From a virus, in IMG/VR virus record IMGVR_UViG_3300020056_002272, positions 1 to 64,000 of that record: DNA of 64,000 bases, one strand, 5' to 3'. Below are positions 46,317-54,100 of the stretch, in pieces. The notes beneath the pieces were generated by a model, which was not told the origin of the DNA, did no database searches, and saw nothing but the letters and a program-made list of their open reading frames with translations. Within the stretch, counting starts at the first letter, position 1; each line of letters opens with the position of its first letter. The position numbers and the translations under genes were made by a program.

Positions 46317-46918
46317 AGATTCAGAGGAAGTGCAGCTTCTGCCTCAGGCCAACGCTCATCTTCCATTTCTTTGTAATATGCGTCAACTTTAAATTTCCAA
46401 AAACTTTGAAACGTTCCTCTGTATTCTAATTCGATAGGATCTTCTAAAAAGCCTTGTTTTCGCCATTCTGGTGCCCATCGTGTATGCACTGCTCTTTGTT
46501 TAGCTATAGGACTTGCATGAGTGCTTATGTATAAGGGATTATCTCTGCCACAGTGTTCTATACATGCCGGAATTAAAAATTGAGCACTAGGATGGTCATG
46601 CGGCCTAGGAGCATTTCTAAGATTTCGCATTGAAGTGTGCAAACGATCACCTTGCACAAGATGTGATAATACACAGATTCTTGCGCCTATACGGTAAGAA
46701 TTTTTTCCTAATATTTCTAACCCTTTTAATCTATGACTTACTACTGTTCCTATTATATTGTTATTGTTGTAAAGCAAGAAAAGTGTTGCTTCTTCCTCGT
46801 TTTTTAAGGCAGAAAGCAACATGTTAGGATCACTATTATTGTAGTATCTTTTCTTTTCTGCTTCTGCCATAAAGTTTGTTAAATCTTGCGAGCCGTCATA
46901 GGTTTCAATTTTCCACAT
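46313..46918 (-). CDS. Possible GNAT-type N-acyltransferase
   Basis: 201 residues, with an LFLLYNNNNIIGTVVSH strand pair, ARICVLSHL, and a PACIEHC...LYISTHASP segment that recalls the beta strands of GNAT acyltransferases, including distant ones. The acetyl-CoA loop Q/RxxGxG/A is not clear. Downstream of the oxygenase-like gene, overlapping it slightly, it is the last gene of a minus-strand trio. The assignment is weak and the protein could be an unrelated beta/alpha protein. Confidence 0.4.
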   Translation of the reverse strand: MWKIETYDGSQDLTNFMAEAEKKRYYNNSDPNMLLSALKNEEEATLFLLYNNNNIIGTVVSHRLKGLEILGKNSYRIGARICVLSHLVQGDRLHTSMRNLRNAPRPHDHPSAQFLIPACIEHCGRDNPLYISTHASPIAKQRAVHTRWAPEWRKQGFLEDPIELEYRGTFQSFWKFKVDAYYKEMEDERWPEAEAALPLNL

Positions 46919-47987
46919 AATTTTCCTTTAGGGGTAATTTAAATTCTTTGTTTTGCATTGCATTTACAACAAATGTAATACGGTCTATATAACTGTCGAT
47001 AAAAGGCTGTTGCAAATAAGGCATCCAAGGATCCTCTTGCAAATGTGTGTAATCGTATTGATAACGTAAACACAATCTATTATCGGTGCTGCCTAAGCGT
47101 CTATGCTGTGTAATGCTATTATCAAACAAACACAAATCGCCGTCTTGCTGATACCAATGGTCGTAAATATATTCATCTACTTCCAGTTCGTTTTTTATTT
47201 TTTCAAGCACTTTACGAGCTTCGTTATCGCTCATGCCTTTGATACCTGTAACGGTATTAAAACTGTAATGTAACCCTTTGTGTCCACCTGGACTGCGTAT
47301 TACCATAGGTATTTCTGCATCTGGGTCTGGAGCCATGTTTTTATACATCAAGTTATCTTGAGCACTGTTTAATCCAGGATTAATTTTACCTGGAGTAAAG
47401 TTATGCAACACAACCATTTCGTCTAATTCGCTGCGAAAACTTTCACTTACATTTTGATAGTAATCTACAGTTGTCAAAAATCCAGTTGCACTTGCAGTGG
47501 TGCCTTCCATGCCCAAAAGAGCAACGCCTGGAGCAAATGCAATGTTACCGCTTTCGTTGCTGTGCCATAATAATTCTCCTTCTGCAAACATGCCTATAGG
47601 ATTACCGTATTCATCCTTTTTACCGCTAACACGTATAATGTTACCCATGTCCTGTCCCACACCTTCTCTAACACGGAAGAATCCCCATATACTGTTACGA
47701 TCGTCTTCGCTTACATCAGGATGTGTCATAATACTATCTAGCTTGCCATTCCACCATGGATACTTTTGAAAAAGCAAACCCCAAAAGGTCATACGATCCT
47801 TGCCCCATTTTCTCATCCATTTATAATAGTTGTTTTTGTCAAGATTGGCTCCTCGTATGATAGTAACCATTTCTTGTAGATGTATTTTACCTATTTCCAT
47901 CCACTGATCATCTGACATATTATTAAAGTCAACATCGTCTATGTATACGCCAAAACTTCCGCATCCTGGTATTTTACTTATTCTCAT
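46905..47987 (-). CDS. 2OG-Fe(II) oxygenase-like protein (TauD/TfdA-like)
   Basis: 360 residues. Proximal metal motif region LLWHSNES (H142) and distal His in SITQHRRLG (H295) with Arg at 304/308 fit the TauD/TfdA type of 2-oxoglutarate oxygenases. In the canonical HxD/E motif the second residue is acidic; here position +2 is Asn144 and Glu145 follows, so metal binding may be shifted or changed. Family enzymes hydroxylate small molecules; the target here is unknown. It overlaps the GNAT-like gene by 14 bases and the upstream gene by 14 bases. Confidence 0.65.
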   Translation of the reverse strand: MRISKIPGCGSFGVYIDDVDFNNMSDDQWMEIGKIHLQEMVTIIRGANLDKNNYYKWMRKWGKDRMTFWGLLFQKYPWWNGKLDSIMTHPDVSEDDRNSIWGFFRVREGVGQDMGNIIRVSGKKDEYGNPIGMFAEGELLWHSNESGNIAFAPGVALLGMEGTTASATGFLTTVDYYQNVSESFRSELDEMVVLHNFTPGKINPGLNSAQDNLMYKNMAPDPDAEIPMVIRSPGGHKGLHYSFNTVTGIKGMSDNEARKVLEKIKNELEVDEYIYDHWYQQDGDLCLFDNSITQHRRLGSTDNRLCLRYQYDYTHLQEDPWMPYLQQPFIDSYIDRITFVVNAMQNKEFKLPLKENYVEN

Positions 47988-48630
47988 TTAATCTCTCCTT
48001 TGTCCTGATCAGCCATTTGAAATAATATTCTAGTTGTTTTTCATTACGTGGCCCGTCTAGCAATTCTATAGAACCTATGTAATTATCTGGATTAAAGAAG
48101 TCTGCGATATCTATTGAGTAATCTGCTTCGGGTGTAAAGTTAACAGGAACCAACTTATCCCATTTTTCTCTATTTGTATAATAACGTGTGTTAAATCCAA
48201 TATTATACTTTTCCATATCTGTTTCGTTTGTTAGACCAGAATAATATGTAATGACATTTTCTAATAATAAATTTCTCATTACAGGCTTGTAAGTTATGCC
48301 TACAGTTTTTGCATAATCTCCAAAATGCTTTTTTATTATGCGGGCTTGTTTACTTTTAAAATTTCCTATCCAAATCTTTTTATCTGATTTTTCTAATAAT
48401 GACTCGATTTCGCCTAAGCGGTCAGTCCAATCTATATCTCTAAATGTCATTGGATTATTGTCTGTAAAATCTAATACATATTGTTCGTGATTATTATGTA
48501 TTAGATGCCCGGTGCTAGTTATGTCAGGAGTGCATGGCTGCACCCAATCATCACTCCAACCTGCTAGTGTGTTTATGAAAACATCGCAAATTGTTCCGTA
48601 AGGGCATATGCCAAAATAAAGTTTACTCAT
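47974..48630 (-). CDS. Hypothetical protein, first gene of oxygenase operon
   Basis: 218 residues, starting MSKLYFGICPYGTICDVF. Predicted alpha/beta, with a KKIWIGNFKSKQARIIKKH segment in the middle and a charged C-terminus. No family recognised; a sulphotransferase-like or glycan-related fold is conceivable but unsupported by clear motifs. AAGGA precedes the ATG and a sigma-70-like promoter lies just upstream. Coupled to the oxygenase-like gene. Confidence 0.65.
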   Translation of the reverse strand: MSKLYFGICPYGTICDVFINTLAGWSDDWVQPCTPDITSTGHLIHNNHEQYVLDFTDNNPMTFRDIDWTDRLGEIESLLEKSDKKIWIGNFKSKQARIIKKHFGDYAKTVGITYKPVMRNLLLENVITYYSGLTNETDMEKYNIGFNTRYYTNREKWDKLVPVNFTPEADYSIDIADFFNPDNYIGSIELLDGPRNEKQLEYYFKWLIRTKERLNENK

Positions 48631-48648
48631 TGTTGATCCTTTTTATTC

Positions 48649-48677
48649 AGTATAGCATAAAAAAGATATATAAGCAA
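48649..48677 (-). promoter_or_regulatory. Sigma-70-like promoter before 48630 operon
   Basis: Minus strand: -35 TTGCTT (48677-48672, three of six), 17-bp spacer, -10 TATACT (48654-48649, five of six). It sits in the short gap behind the fibre gene and would drive the hypothetical, oxygenase-like and GNAT-like genes. Confidence 0.5.
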
Positions 48678-48682
48678 CCTTT

Positions 48683-50062
48683 TTAGTGTAAATCAACCCA
48701 TTCTATGCCAGTAAATCCCTGGAATTTTGAACTATTTACATTAAAAATTATCATTCCTGGCTCTGCTGCCATGCCGTCTCTTTGAGCAAATGTTGTTCCT
48801 TGTGCTTTAAAAATAGGAACTTCTAATACCCCGTCTGAACCAAAAACCAATCTATTTTCATCAGTGAAACTAGGTATTTTATTGCCGTCACTTAAACTAA
48901 TGCCAAATTTGCTAGGTATATATGGGTTGTCTTGGTTATGAGGTTTTGTAGAATCTACATATACACCAAAAGCACCGCCTAGTTTTGTGTTAATACCATC
49001 ATATCCGTTTGCTCCAAACACTGCTAATCCGTCATTGCCTGCAACTGGTTGCGGCGCATCCAAATATCCTTTGTGCGCATTTATATGTATCATAGCCTCA
49101 TGCTGTTTTGTTTGCAAGTTAAATACAATATTTTTGCCAGTAACAGTCAATTCTTCATAACCGTATTCGCCTATTTGTATCCAATTGTTTGTAGCAAGTA
49201 GATTAGTCTTGTTTTCTCCAGTTAGCATTATTTGGTTTAAACTATTACATACTTCACCTTGCAGTTTGCCTTTAAACGTAGCTTTATGATCTATTGTTTC
49301 AAGGGTGTTAATTTCAACTACTGTGGTGCCATCTGGATGAACAATATCTCCAAATATTTTTGCAGTCTGTGCCGCTACATCAATGATAGGTGTGCCGTCT
49401 TTTTGATCAGGATGAACTATACCTCCAATCCAAACAGGCTCGTCGTTTATGATAGCAGTAAGAGGAACGCCTTCTTCCCTATACAGAAATCCTTCTACAT
49501 CGCCTATCATCTTACCATTGTGGATACCATGACTATCACCGATTAAATTACCATGAACTGTTCCTACAACATCGGCCTCTACACTACCTGTTATTACGCC
49601 CTGGAATGTTCCGCTAAAGTCGCCTTGCAGATGATTCCCTTCGGCTAAACTGCCATAAAAATCTCCGTATAGATCGCCTTCAATACGTGCTGCGTATATT
49701 GAATAGTTCTCAATGTCAACTATCAAATCGCCAGCACTTCCTAGTATATTACCCTTTACATCCCCGTGGATCAACCCTAGATGACTATCGACTAATATAC
49801 TATCGTCAATGCCAATGACATCTCCTTTAAGATTTATTTCTGCTAATTTACCATCTATATCGATTATAGTGTCTGCAGATGCATTTTCAATGTTACCTAT
49901 AAGAGGACCGTATAATTTACCCTCGCCTGTATCTACCATGACAAGTCCATCTACAGATACTACATCTCCGCGTATTTGACTAGACCAACTATCAACAATA
50001 ATGCTGCTATCGGCACCTACTATGTCAATTCTATATGCATCTCCTGGGGTAAAATCGGTCAT
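48683..50062 (-). CDS. Tail-fibre-like protein with GD-type repeats
   Basis: 459 residues from ATG 50062 (MTDFTPGDAYRIDIVGAD), with AGGAG before it; an in-frame start at 50080 lies upstream of the ribosome-binding site and is rejected. The first about 220 residues are made of short repeats such as IRGDVVSVDG, IHGDVKGNILG, LYGDFYGSLAEG, VHGNLIGDSHG, which fit a beta-helix or beta-solenoid. The C-terminal end (AAEPGMIIFNVNSSKFQGFT, WVDLH) is a common tail-fibre tip sequence. It has its own late promoter and stands between accessory genes on the opposite strand from the main fibre cluster. Likely a receptor-binding or decorating fibre. Confidence 0.75.
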   Translation of the reverse strand: MTDFTPGDAYRIDIVGADSSIIVDSWSSQIRGDVVSVDGLVMVDTGEGKLYGPLIGNIENASADTIIDIDGKLAEINLKGDVIGIDDSILVDSHLGLIHGDVKGNILGSAGDLIVDIENYSIYAARIEGDLYGDFYGSLAEGNHLQGDFSGTFQGVITGSVEADVVGTVHGNLIGDSHGIHNGKMIGDVEGFLYREEGVPLTAIINDEPVWIGGIVHPDQKDGTPIIDVAAQTAKIFGDIVHPDGTTVVEINTLETIDHKATFKGKLQGEVCNSLNQIMLTGENKTNLLATNNWIQIGEYGYEELTVTGKNIVFNLQTKQHEAMIHINAHKGYLDAPQPVAGNDGLAVFGANGYDGINTKLGGAFGVYVDSTKPHNQDNPYIPSKFGISLSDGNKIPSFTDENRLVFGSDGVLEVPIFKAQGTTFAQRDGMAAEPGMIIFNVNSSKFQGFTGIEWVDLH

Positions 50063-50081
50063 TTTTATTCTCCTGTGCATA

Positions 50082-50089
50082 TATTTATC
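50082..50089 (-). promoter_or_regulatory. Late promoter box GATAAATA
   Basis: GATAAATA on the minus strand about 20 bases before the ATG at 50062, followed by AGGAG. It sets the start of the fibre-like gene. Confidence 0.7.
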
Positions 50090-50101
50090 ATATTTCGAAT
50101 C

Positions 50102-50130
50102 TTGACAAGAATAATATTTTCTACTATAAT
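50102..50130 (+). promoter_or_regulatory. Consensus sigma-70 promoter, possibly leaderless gene
   Basis: TTGACA (50102-50107), exactly 17 bases, TATAAT (50125-50130). The expected transcript start is at about 50137, directly at the ATG of the next gene (50138), and no ribosome-binding site is visible. It lies back to back with the late promoter of the minus-strand fibre gene. Confidence 0.85.
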
Positions 50131-50137
50131 TACTAAT

Positions 50138-51787
50138 ATGTATGACGTTTATTTAATTGCAGATAAAAATTTCTATAAAGACGAATTTTTGCTGTTGAAA
50201 AATAAAATTCCAATGTTAAAATGTGTAAGTTCAGTTGAGCAAGCACAAAAGAGTTGTATTACAAAGTTCTTTTGGGCAGTGTATCCTGACTTGGATATTT
50301 GTGAAGATTTTAATTTTGACTATGTTCCTGATGACTGGAGTCAGGATTATGTCCATGTTTTTTTAAACGGTGACAATTATGATGGTATTAGTTTAATACC
50401 AAAAAAAGCAGCGATATCTCAAAAGGAAATTGATTACAGGTTCTTTGTAAATAAAAAATTTATTGAAGTTGTAGCTAGTAATCCAAAACCATATGATTGT
50501 TTCAAAATAGACAATTATGATGATTATTGCTATGCGCTAGAAAATTCAAAAACAGAAATGTTTTGGGGAACAAGTGCAAATATCGATACTAGTGGTTTTG
50601 CATTTGATATGTATTTTGCATACAACAATCAATATGACAGAAAAACAAATCATGCTTTTATACATTTGGTAAATGATAAAAAATTATTCAACGGAGTATT
50701 TCTATTTTCAAAAAAAGCAAAAGTCTCAAAGCGGGAAATAGAACATAGATTTATTGCTCGTAGAAAAGAATGGGATATTGTAGCAAGCACTCCAAAATTT
50801 TATGATAAATTCATAGTTGATACACACACAGAATATTTACATGCATTAGAAAATACTACAACAGAATTGTTTTATACAATACCTACCACCGTAGAAGTAA
50901 ATACCAATTTTAAATTTGACACATACTTTGAACATTCTAATGTATATGATAGAAATGCACACCATGCTTATTTGAATGGCAAATATAATGATGGTATAAT
51001 TTTGTGTAGCAAGCACACCACTATTACTGAAAGAGAATGGCAATACAGATTTTTTGCAGGCAAAAAAGACAACGATATAGTTGCTAGTCGTCCAAAGCCA
51101 TATGATATAGTTTTTATAAGTTATCAAGAACCTAATGCAGATGAAAATTTTGAAAATCTTATGAATAGATTTCCTCATCGTGTTATACACAGAGTGCATG
51201 GTATCAAAGGTATTCATCAAGCACATATTGAAGCAGCCAAAATATGTGACACTCCAATGGTATGGATTGTGGATGGTGATGCTTGCATAGAGGAGGGGTT
51301 TAATTTTGAATACCAAGTTCCAGTTTGGCAATACAGCAATGTTCATGTTTGGCGTAGTAAAAATCCTATTAATGGGCTTGTTTACGGGTATGGAGGTGTA
51401 AAATTGTTTCCAAAACAGCTTACCATGGACATGGATACAAATGCACTAGATATGACAACAAGCATTAGTGATAAATTTATCGAAGTAAACGAAATTAGTA
51501 ATACAACTAATTTTGCCACGGGAAAGTTTGAAACATGGAAAAGTGCGTTTAGAGAATGTTGTAAACTTTCTAGTAGATCAATTGATCGGCAAGAAGATAT
51601 CGAAACACAGCAAAGATTAGAAATATGGACTACAGTAGGTGCTGATAAACCTTATGGCGATGCAGCAATCAATGGTGCTATTCATGGAAAAAAATATGGC
51701 GAAAACAATAAAGGAAATACACAAGCATTGAAAAAAATTAATGACTTTGATTGGTTAGAGGAATATTACAATGATGCAAATTTATAA
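50138..51787 (+). CDS. Glycosyltransferase-like protein with three tandem repeats
   Basis: 549 residues from ATG 50138. Three related units of about 100 residues (about 1-118, 119-221, 222-320) each end with YRFF/HRFI plus VASxPKxYD, and units two and three share YxxALEN and TExF. A C-terminal domain (about 321-549) is paralogous to the 44019 protein: FISYQEPNADENF, HGIKGIHQAH and IVDGDACIE with DGD at 379-381. The repeats may bind the acceptor or the host surface. Upstream in-frame codons (from 49976) lie before the promoter and are rejected. 17-base overlap with the next gene. Confidence 0.7.
   Translation: MYDVYLIADKNFYKDEFLLLKNKIPMLKCVSSVEQAQKSCITKFFWAVYPDLDICEDFNFDYVPDDWSQDYVHVFLNGDNYDGISLIPKKAAISQKEIDYRFFVNKKFIEVVASNPKPYDCFKIDNYDDYCYALENSKTEMFWGTSANIDTSGFAFDMYFAYNNQYDRKTNHAFIHLVNDKKLFNGVFLFSKKAKVSKREIEHRFIARRKEWDIVASTPKFYDKFIVDTHTEYLHALENTTTELFYTIPTTVEVNTNFKFDTYFEHSNVYDRNAHHAYLNGKYNDGIILCSKHTTITEREWQYRFFAGKKDNDIVASRPKPYDIVFISYQEPNADENFENLMNRFPHRVIHRVHGIKGIHQAHIEAAKICDTPMVWIVDGDACIEEGFNFEYQVPVWQYSNVHVWRSKNPINGLVYGYGGVKLFPKQLTMDMDTNALDMTTSISDKFIEVNEISNTTNFATGKFETWKSAFRECCKLSSRSIDRQEDIETQQRLEIWTTVGADKPYGDAAINGAIHGKKYGENNKGNTQALKKINDFDWLEEYYNDANL
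50489..51097 (+). repeat. Two clearest of three protein-level tandem repeats
   Basis: Units at about 119-221 and 222-320 of the 50138 protein share YD..F.ID, Y..ALEN, TE.F, YDR.. H A, SK...S/TERE/KREI and RFxAxRK/GKK...DIVAS. The first unit is more diverged. The DNA itself is not a close repeat, so the duplication is old. Confidence 0.7.
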
Positions 51788-52817
51788 AATACTAGATAGG
51801 TTTGAATTACTTTATCCGGATGATGAGCGGGTAAGTAATTTACGCAGGGCTTATGTAGATAGAGATTTGTATACGATCTTTAAAATAGTAGATGCACCTG
51901 AAGATTTGCGTAAAGCCATACTAGAAAAAAATATGCACAGCCTTTTTAGAATTATTGGCGACCAGCAAATTAGCGGCAGTGCCGATGACTTAAGAGCAGC
52001 AGTTATAGATCAAAATATGTATGCTATTTTTAGGTTATTGTCCGACGCAGATGATTTAAAAAAGGCTGTGTGTAATGATAATATACACAGTATCTATAGA
52101 TTGATCAATGCCGGAGATATTGCAAAAATAATCGAATATGATAATTATTGGGTGCTTTTTGATACTCTGCAGGAATATACAAAAAGCCAGTTTGTAGCTG
52201 CATTTAGATATATGTATAACGAAAAAATTGAGTTTGAAGAAGACTGTTTCAGTAGAGGACAGTTAGAAAGCAAACTTTGGCTTATTAATGAATTAGTTAA
52301 GGCTGATTTAGATCTAGGTGTAATATTTTTATGCGCAGGATGGTATGGCACATTGGCCACTATGATGTTTGAAAATAATTTAAAATTTGAAAAAATAAGA
52401 AATTTTGATATTGATCCAACAACTGAAAAAATTGCAGAAATCTTTAATAGTCCGTGGGTTATTGATGGTTGGAAATTTAAACACGTAGAGCAAGATATAC
52501 ATGATATCGACTTTGAAGAACATTGCTATACTGTTTCAAAGGGCGAAAATGACTTTGAAGCCTTATGGGATTCTCCAGACACAATTATAAATACTAGTTG
52601 TGAACATATTGAAAATTTTAGTGATTGGTATGGTAAAATTCCTAAAGGTAAGTTAGTTGTTTTACAGTCAAACGATTATATGGACATAGAGGAACATGTC
52701 AATTGTTCACCTTCATTAAAAGATTTTAGTATATCTACGCCAATGGAGACAGTAATTTATGAAGGAGAACTTGGGTTGCATAATTATACAAGGTTTATGA
52801 AAATTGGATACAAATAA
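51771..52817 (+). CDS. Methyltransferase-like protein with N-terminal helical repeats
   Basis: 348 residues. The first about 120 residues hold three to four roughly 30-residue repeats (LRKAILEKNMHSLFRIIGD, LRAAVIDQNMYAIFRLLSD, LKKAVCNDNIHSIYRLINA). The C-terminal part has a nucleotide-binding-like FLCAGWYGTLATM and NFDIDPTTEKIAE, which fit motifs I and post-I of class I S-adenosylmethionine methyltransferases. The substrate is unknown. ATG ATG at 51771 overlaps the upstream gene by 17 bases; the second ATG may be the start. Confidence 0.6.
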   Translation: MMQIYKILDRFELLYPDDERVSNLRRAYVDRDLYTIFKIVDAPEDLRKAILEKNMHSLFRIIGDQQISGSADDLRAAVIDQNMYAIFRLLSDADDLKKAVCNDNIHSIYRLINAGDIAKIIEYDNYWVLFDTLQEYTKSQFVAAFRYMYNEKIEFEEDCFSRGQLESKLWLINELVKADLDLGVIFLCAGWYGTLATMMFENNLKFEKIRNFDIDPTTEKIAEIFNSPWVIDGWKFKHVEQDIHDIDFEEHCYTVSKGENDFEALWDSPDTIINTSCEHIENFSDWYGKIPKGKLVVLQSNDYMDIEEHVNCSPSLKDFSISTPMETVIYEGELGLHNYTRFMKIGYK

Positions 52818-53028
52818 TCTTAGTATTAGGGAATTGCAAAAAGAAAGTGCAAGGGCATTAAGCACAATGCAAGCAACTAATAATAATATTTGGCAATTCA
52901 ATAAGAAAGCTCATCATAATAGTCATAAGTGGTATAAGGCCGTTATTGAATGGTATATAAATGAATATGGAGATTTGCCAAGTAAAGTTGGACCGGGTAA
53001 GGATGTTAAGTTAGTATACGATGTATAA
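52804..53028 (+). CDS. Small hypothetical protein, probable TTG start
   Basis: 74 residues, from TTG at 52804 with AAGG ten bases before. A later in-frame ATG (residue 21) has no better ribosome-binding site. It is charged and helical, with WYKAVIEWYINEYGDLPS; overlaps both neighbours by 14 and 8 bases. Function unknown; conserved coupling suggests a helper of the radical SAM gene that follows. Confidence 0.5.
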   Translation: MDTNNLSIRELQKESARALSTMQATNNNIWQFNKKAHHNSHKWYKAVIEWYINEYGDLPSKVGPGKDVKLVYDV

Positions 53029-54100
53029 GTATGAAGATATACGTGTAGTTCATTTAGAAAATACACAAAATTGTCAGGCAAGTTGCCCAATGTGTGATCG
53101 TAATCAAAATGGCGGTGAAGTAAATCCACATATTGATTTAAGCGAACTAACACTTGAAGATTGTAAACGTATATTCGAGCCTGAATTTATAAAACAGTTA
53201 AATACAATGTATATGTGCGGCAACTTAGGAGATCCTATTGTTGCACGAGATACACTAGAAATATTTCGCTACTTTAGACAATACAATAATAATATGTGGC
53301 TGAGTATGAATACAAATGCGGGGGCAAGAGATGAATCGTGGTGGACGGAATTGGCCGAAATATTTGGCCGTATGGGTGCTGTTATTTTTAGTGTGGATGG
53401 GCTTAGAGATACTAATGATGCCTATAGACAGGGTGTATCTTGGGATTCCGTTAGACGATCAATGACAAGTTTTATTGCAGCAGGCGGTAGAGCTCGCTGG
53501 GATTATTTAATCTTTGAGCACAATCAACATCAGGTTGAAGAAGCTAGACGGTTAAGTGAAGAATGGGGATTTGAAAAATTTGTAGCAAAAAAGACAGGAA
53601 GATTTGTTACAGCCACCAGTGAAAAGAAAGAATCCCATCAAGCAGTAAATCGTAAAGGCGAAAAAACTACACAGCTTAAAAAGCCTGTTGAAAAATATCA
53701 GAATGCAGCTATAAAACAATACGATAAAGTCAAAACAAAACATGGAACAATGGATGCATATTATGACAGCGCAGAAATAAGTTGCAAAGTAAAAGATGAA
53801 GGAAGTCTTTTTATAACAGCAGAAGGACTAGCACTGCCATGTTGTTGGACCGCCGGGCGTATGTATAAATGGTGGCATAAAGATCCTAAGGTTGAACAAG
53901 TTTGGAACTTTATTGATGACGTAGGCGGCAAAGATGCAATCAGTGCTAAAAAACATGGATTACGTGCAGTATTTGACACAGGCATATTTGATAATATAGA
54001 ACGCAGCTGGAACAAACCAAGTTGTGCAGATGGCAAGTTAAAAGTGTGTAGTATGAAGTGCGGTGCGGAGTTTGACCCTTTTGCAGCGCAGTTTAAATAA
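53021..54100 (+). CDS. Radical SAM protein, type B (C-terminal SPASM-like Cys)
   Basis: 359 residues. The radical SAM motif CQASCPMC (C18, C22, C25) stands at the very N-terminus. Instead of GGEP the protein has MCGNLGDP (C66 to P72). The C-terminal part has C255, the pair C274-C275 in ALPCCW, and C335, C343, C347, a SPASM-like set for auxiliary clusters. A Lys-rich insert at about 188-245 separates core and tail. Probably a modifying enzyme; substrate unknown. It converges with the type A gene on the minus strand, overlapping by 8 bases. Confidence 0.85.
   Translation: MYKYEDIRVVHLENTQNCQASCPMCDRNQNGGEVNPHIDLSELTLEDCKRIFEPEFIKQLNTMYMCGNLGDPIVARDTLEIFRYFRQYNNNMWLSMNTNAGARDESWWTELAEIFGRMGAVIFSVDGLRDTNDAYRQGVSWDSVRRSMTSFIAAGGRARWDYLIFEHNQHQVEEARRLSEEWGFEKFVAKKTGRFVTATSEKKESHQAVNRKGEKTTQLKKPVEKYQNAAIKQYDKVKTKHGTMDAYYDSAEISCKVKDEGSLFITAEGLALPCCWTAGRMYKWWHKDPKVEQVWNFIDDVGGKDAISAKKHGLRAVFDTGIFDNIERSWNKPSCADGKLKVCSMKCGAEFDPFAAQFK

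Noticed and set aside
49976-50137. 54-residue upstream extension of the repeat-bearing glycosyltransferase
   Set aside because: The consensus promoter and the start of the minus-strand fibre gene lie within it; ATG 50138 is the first start after the promoter.
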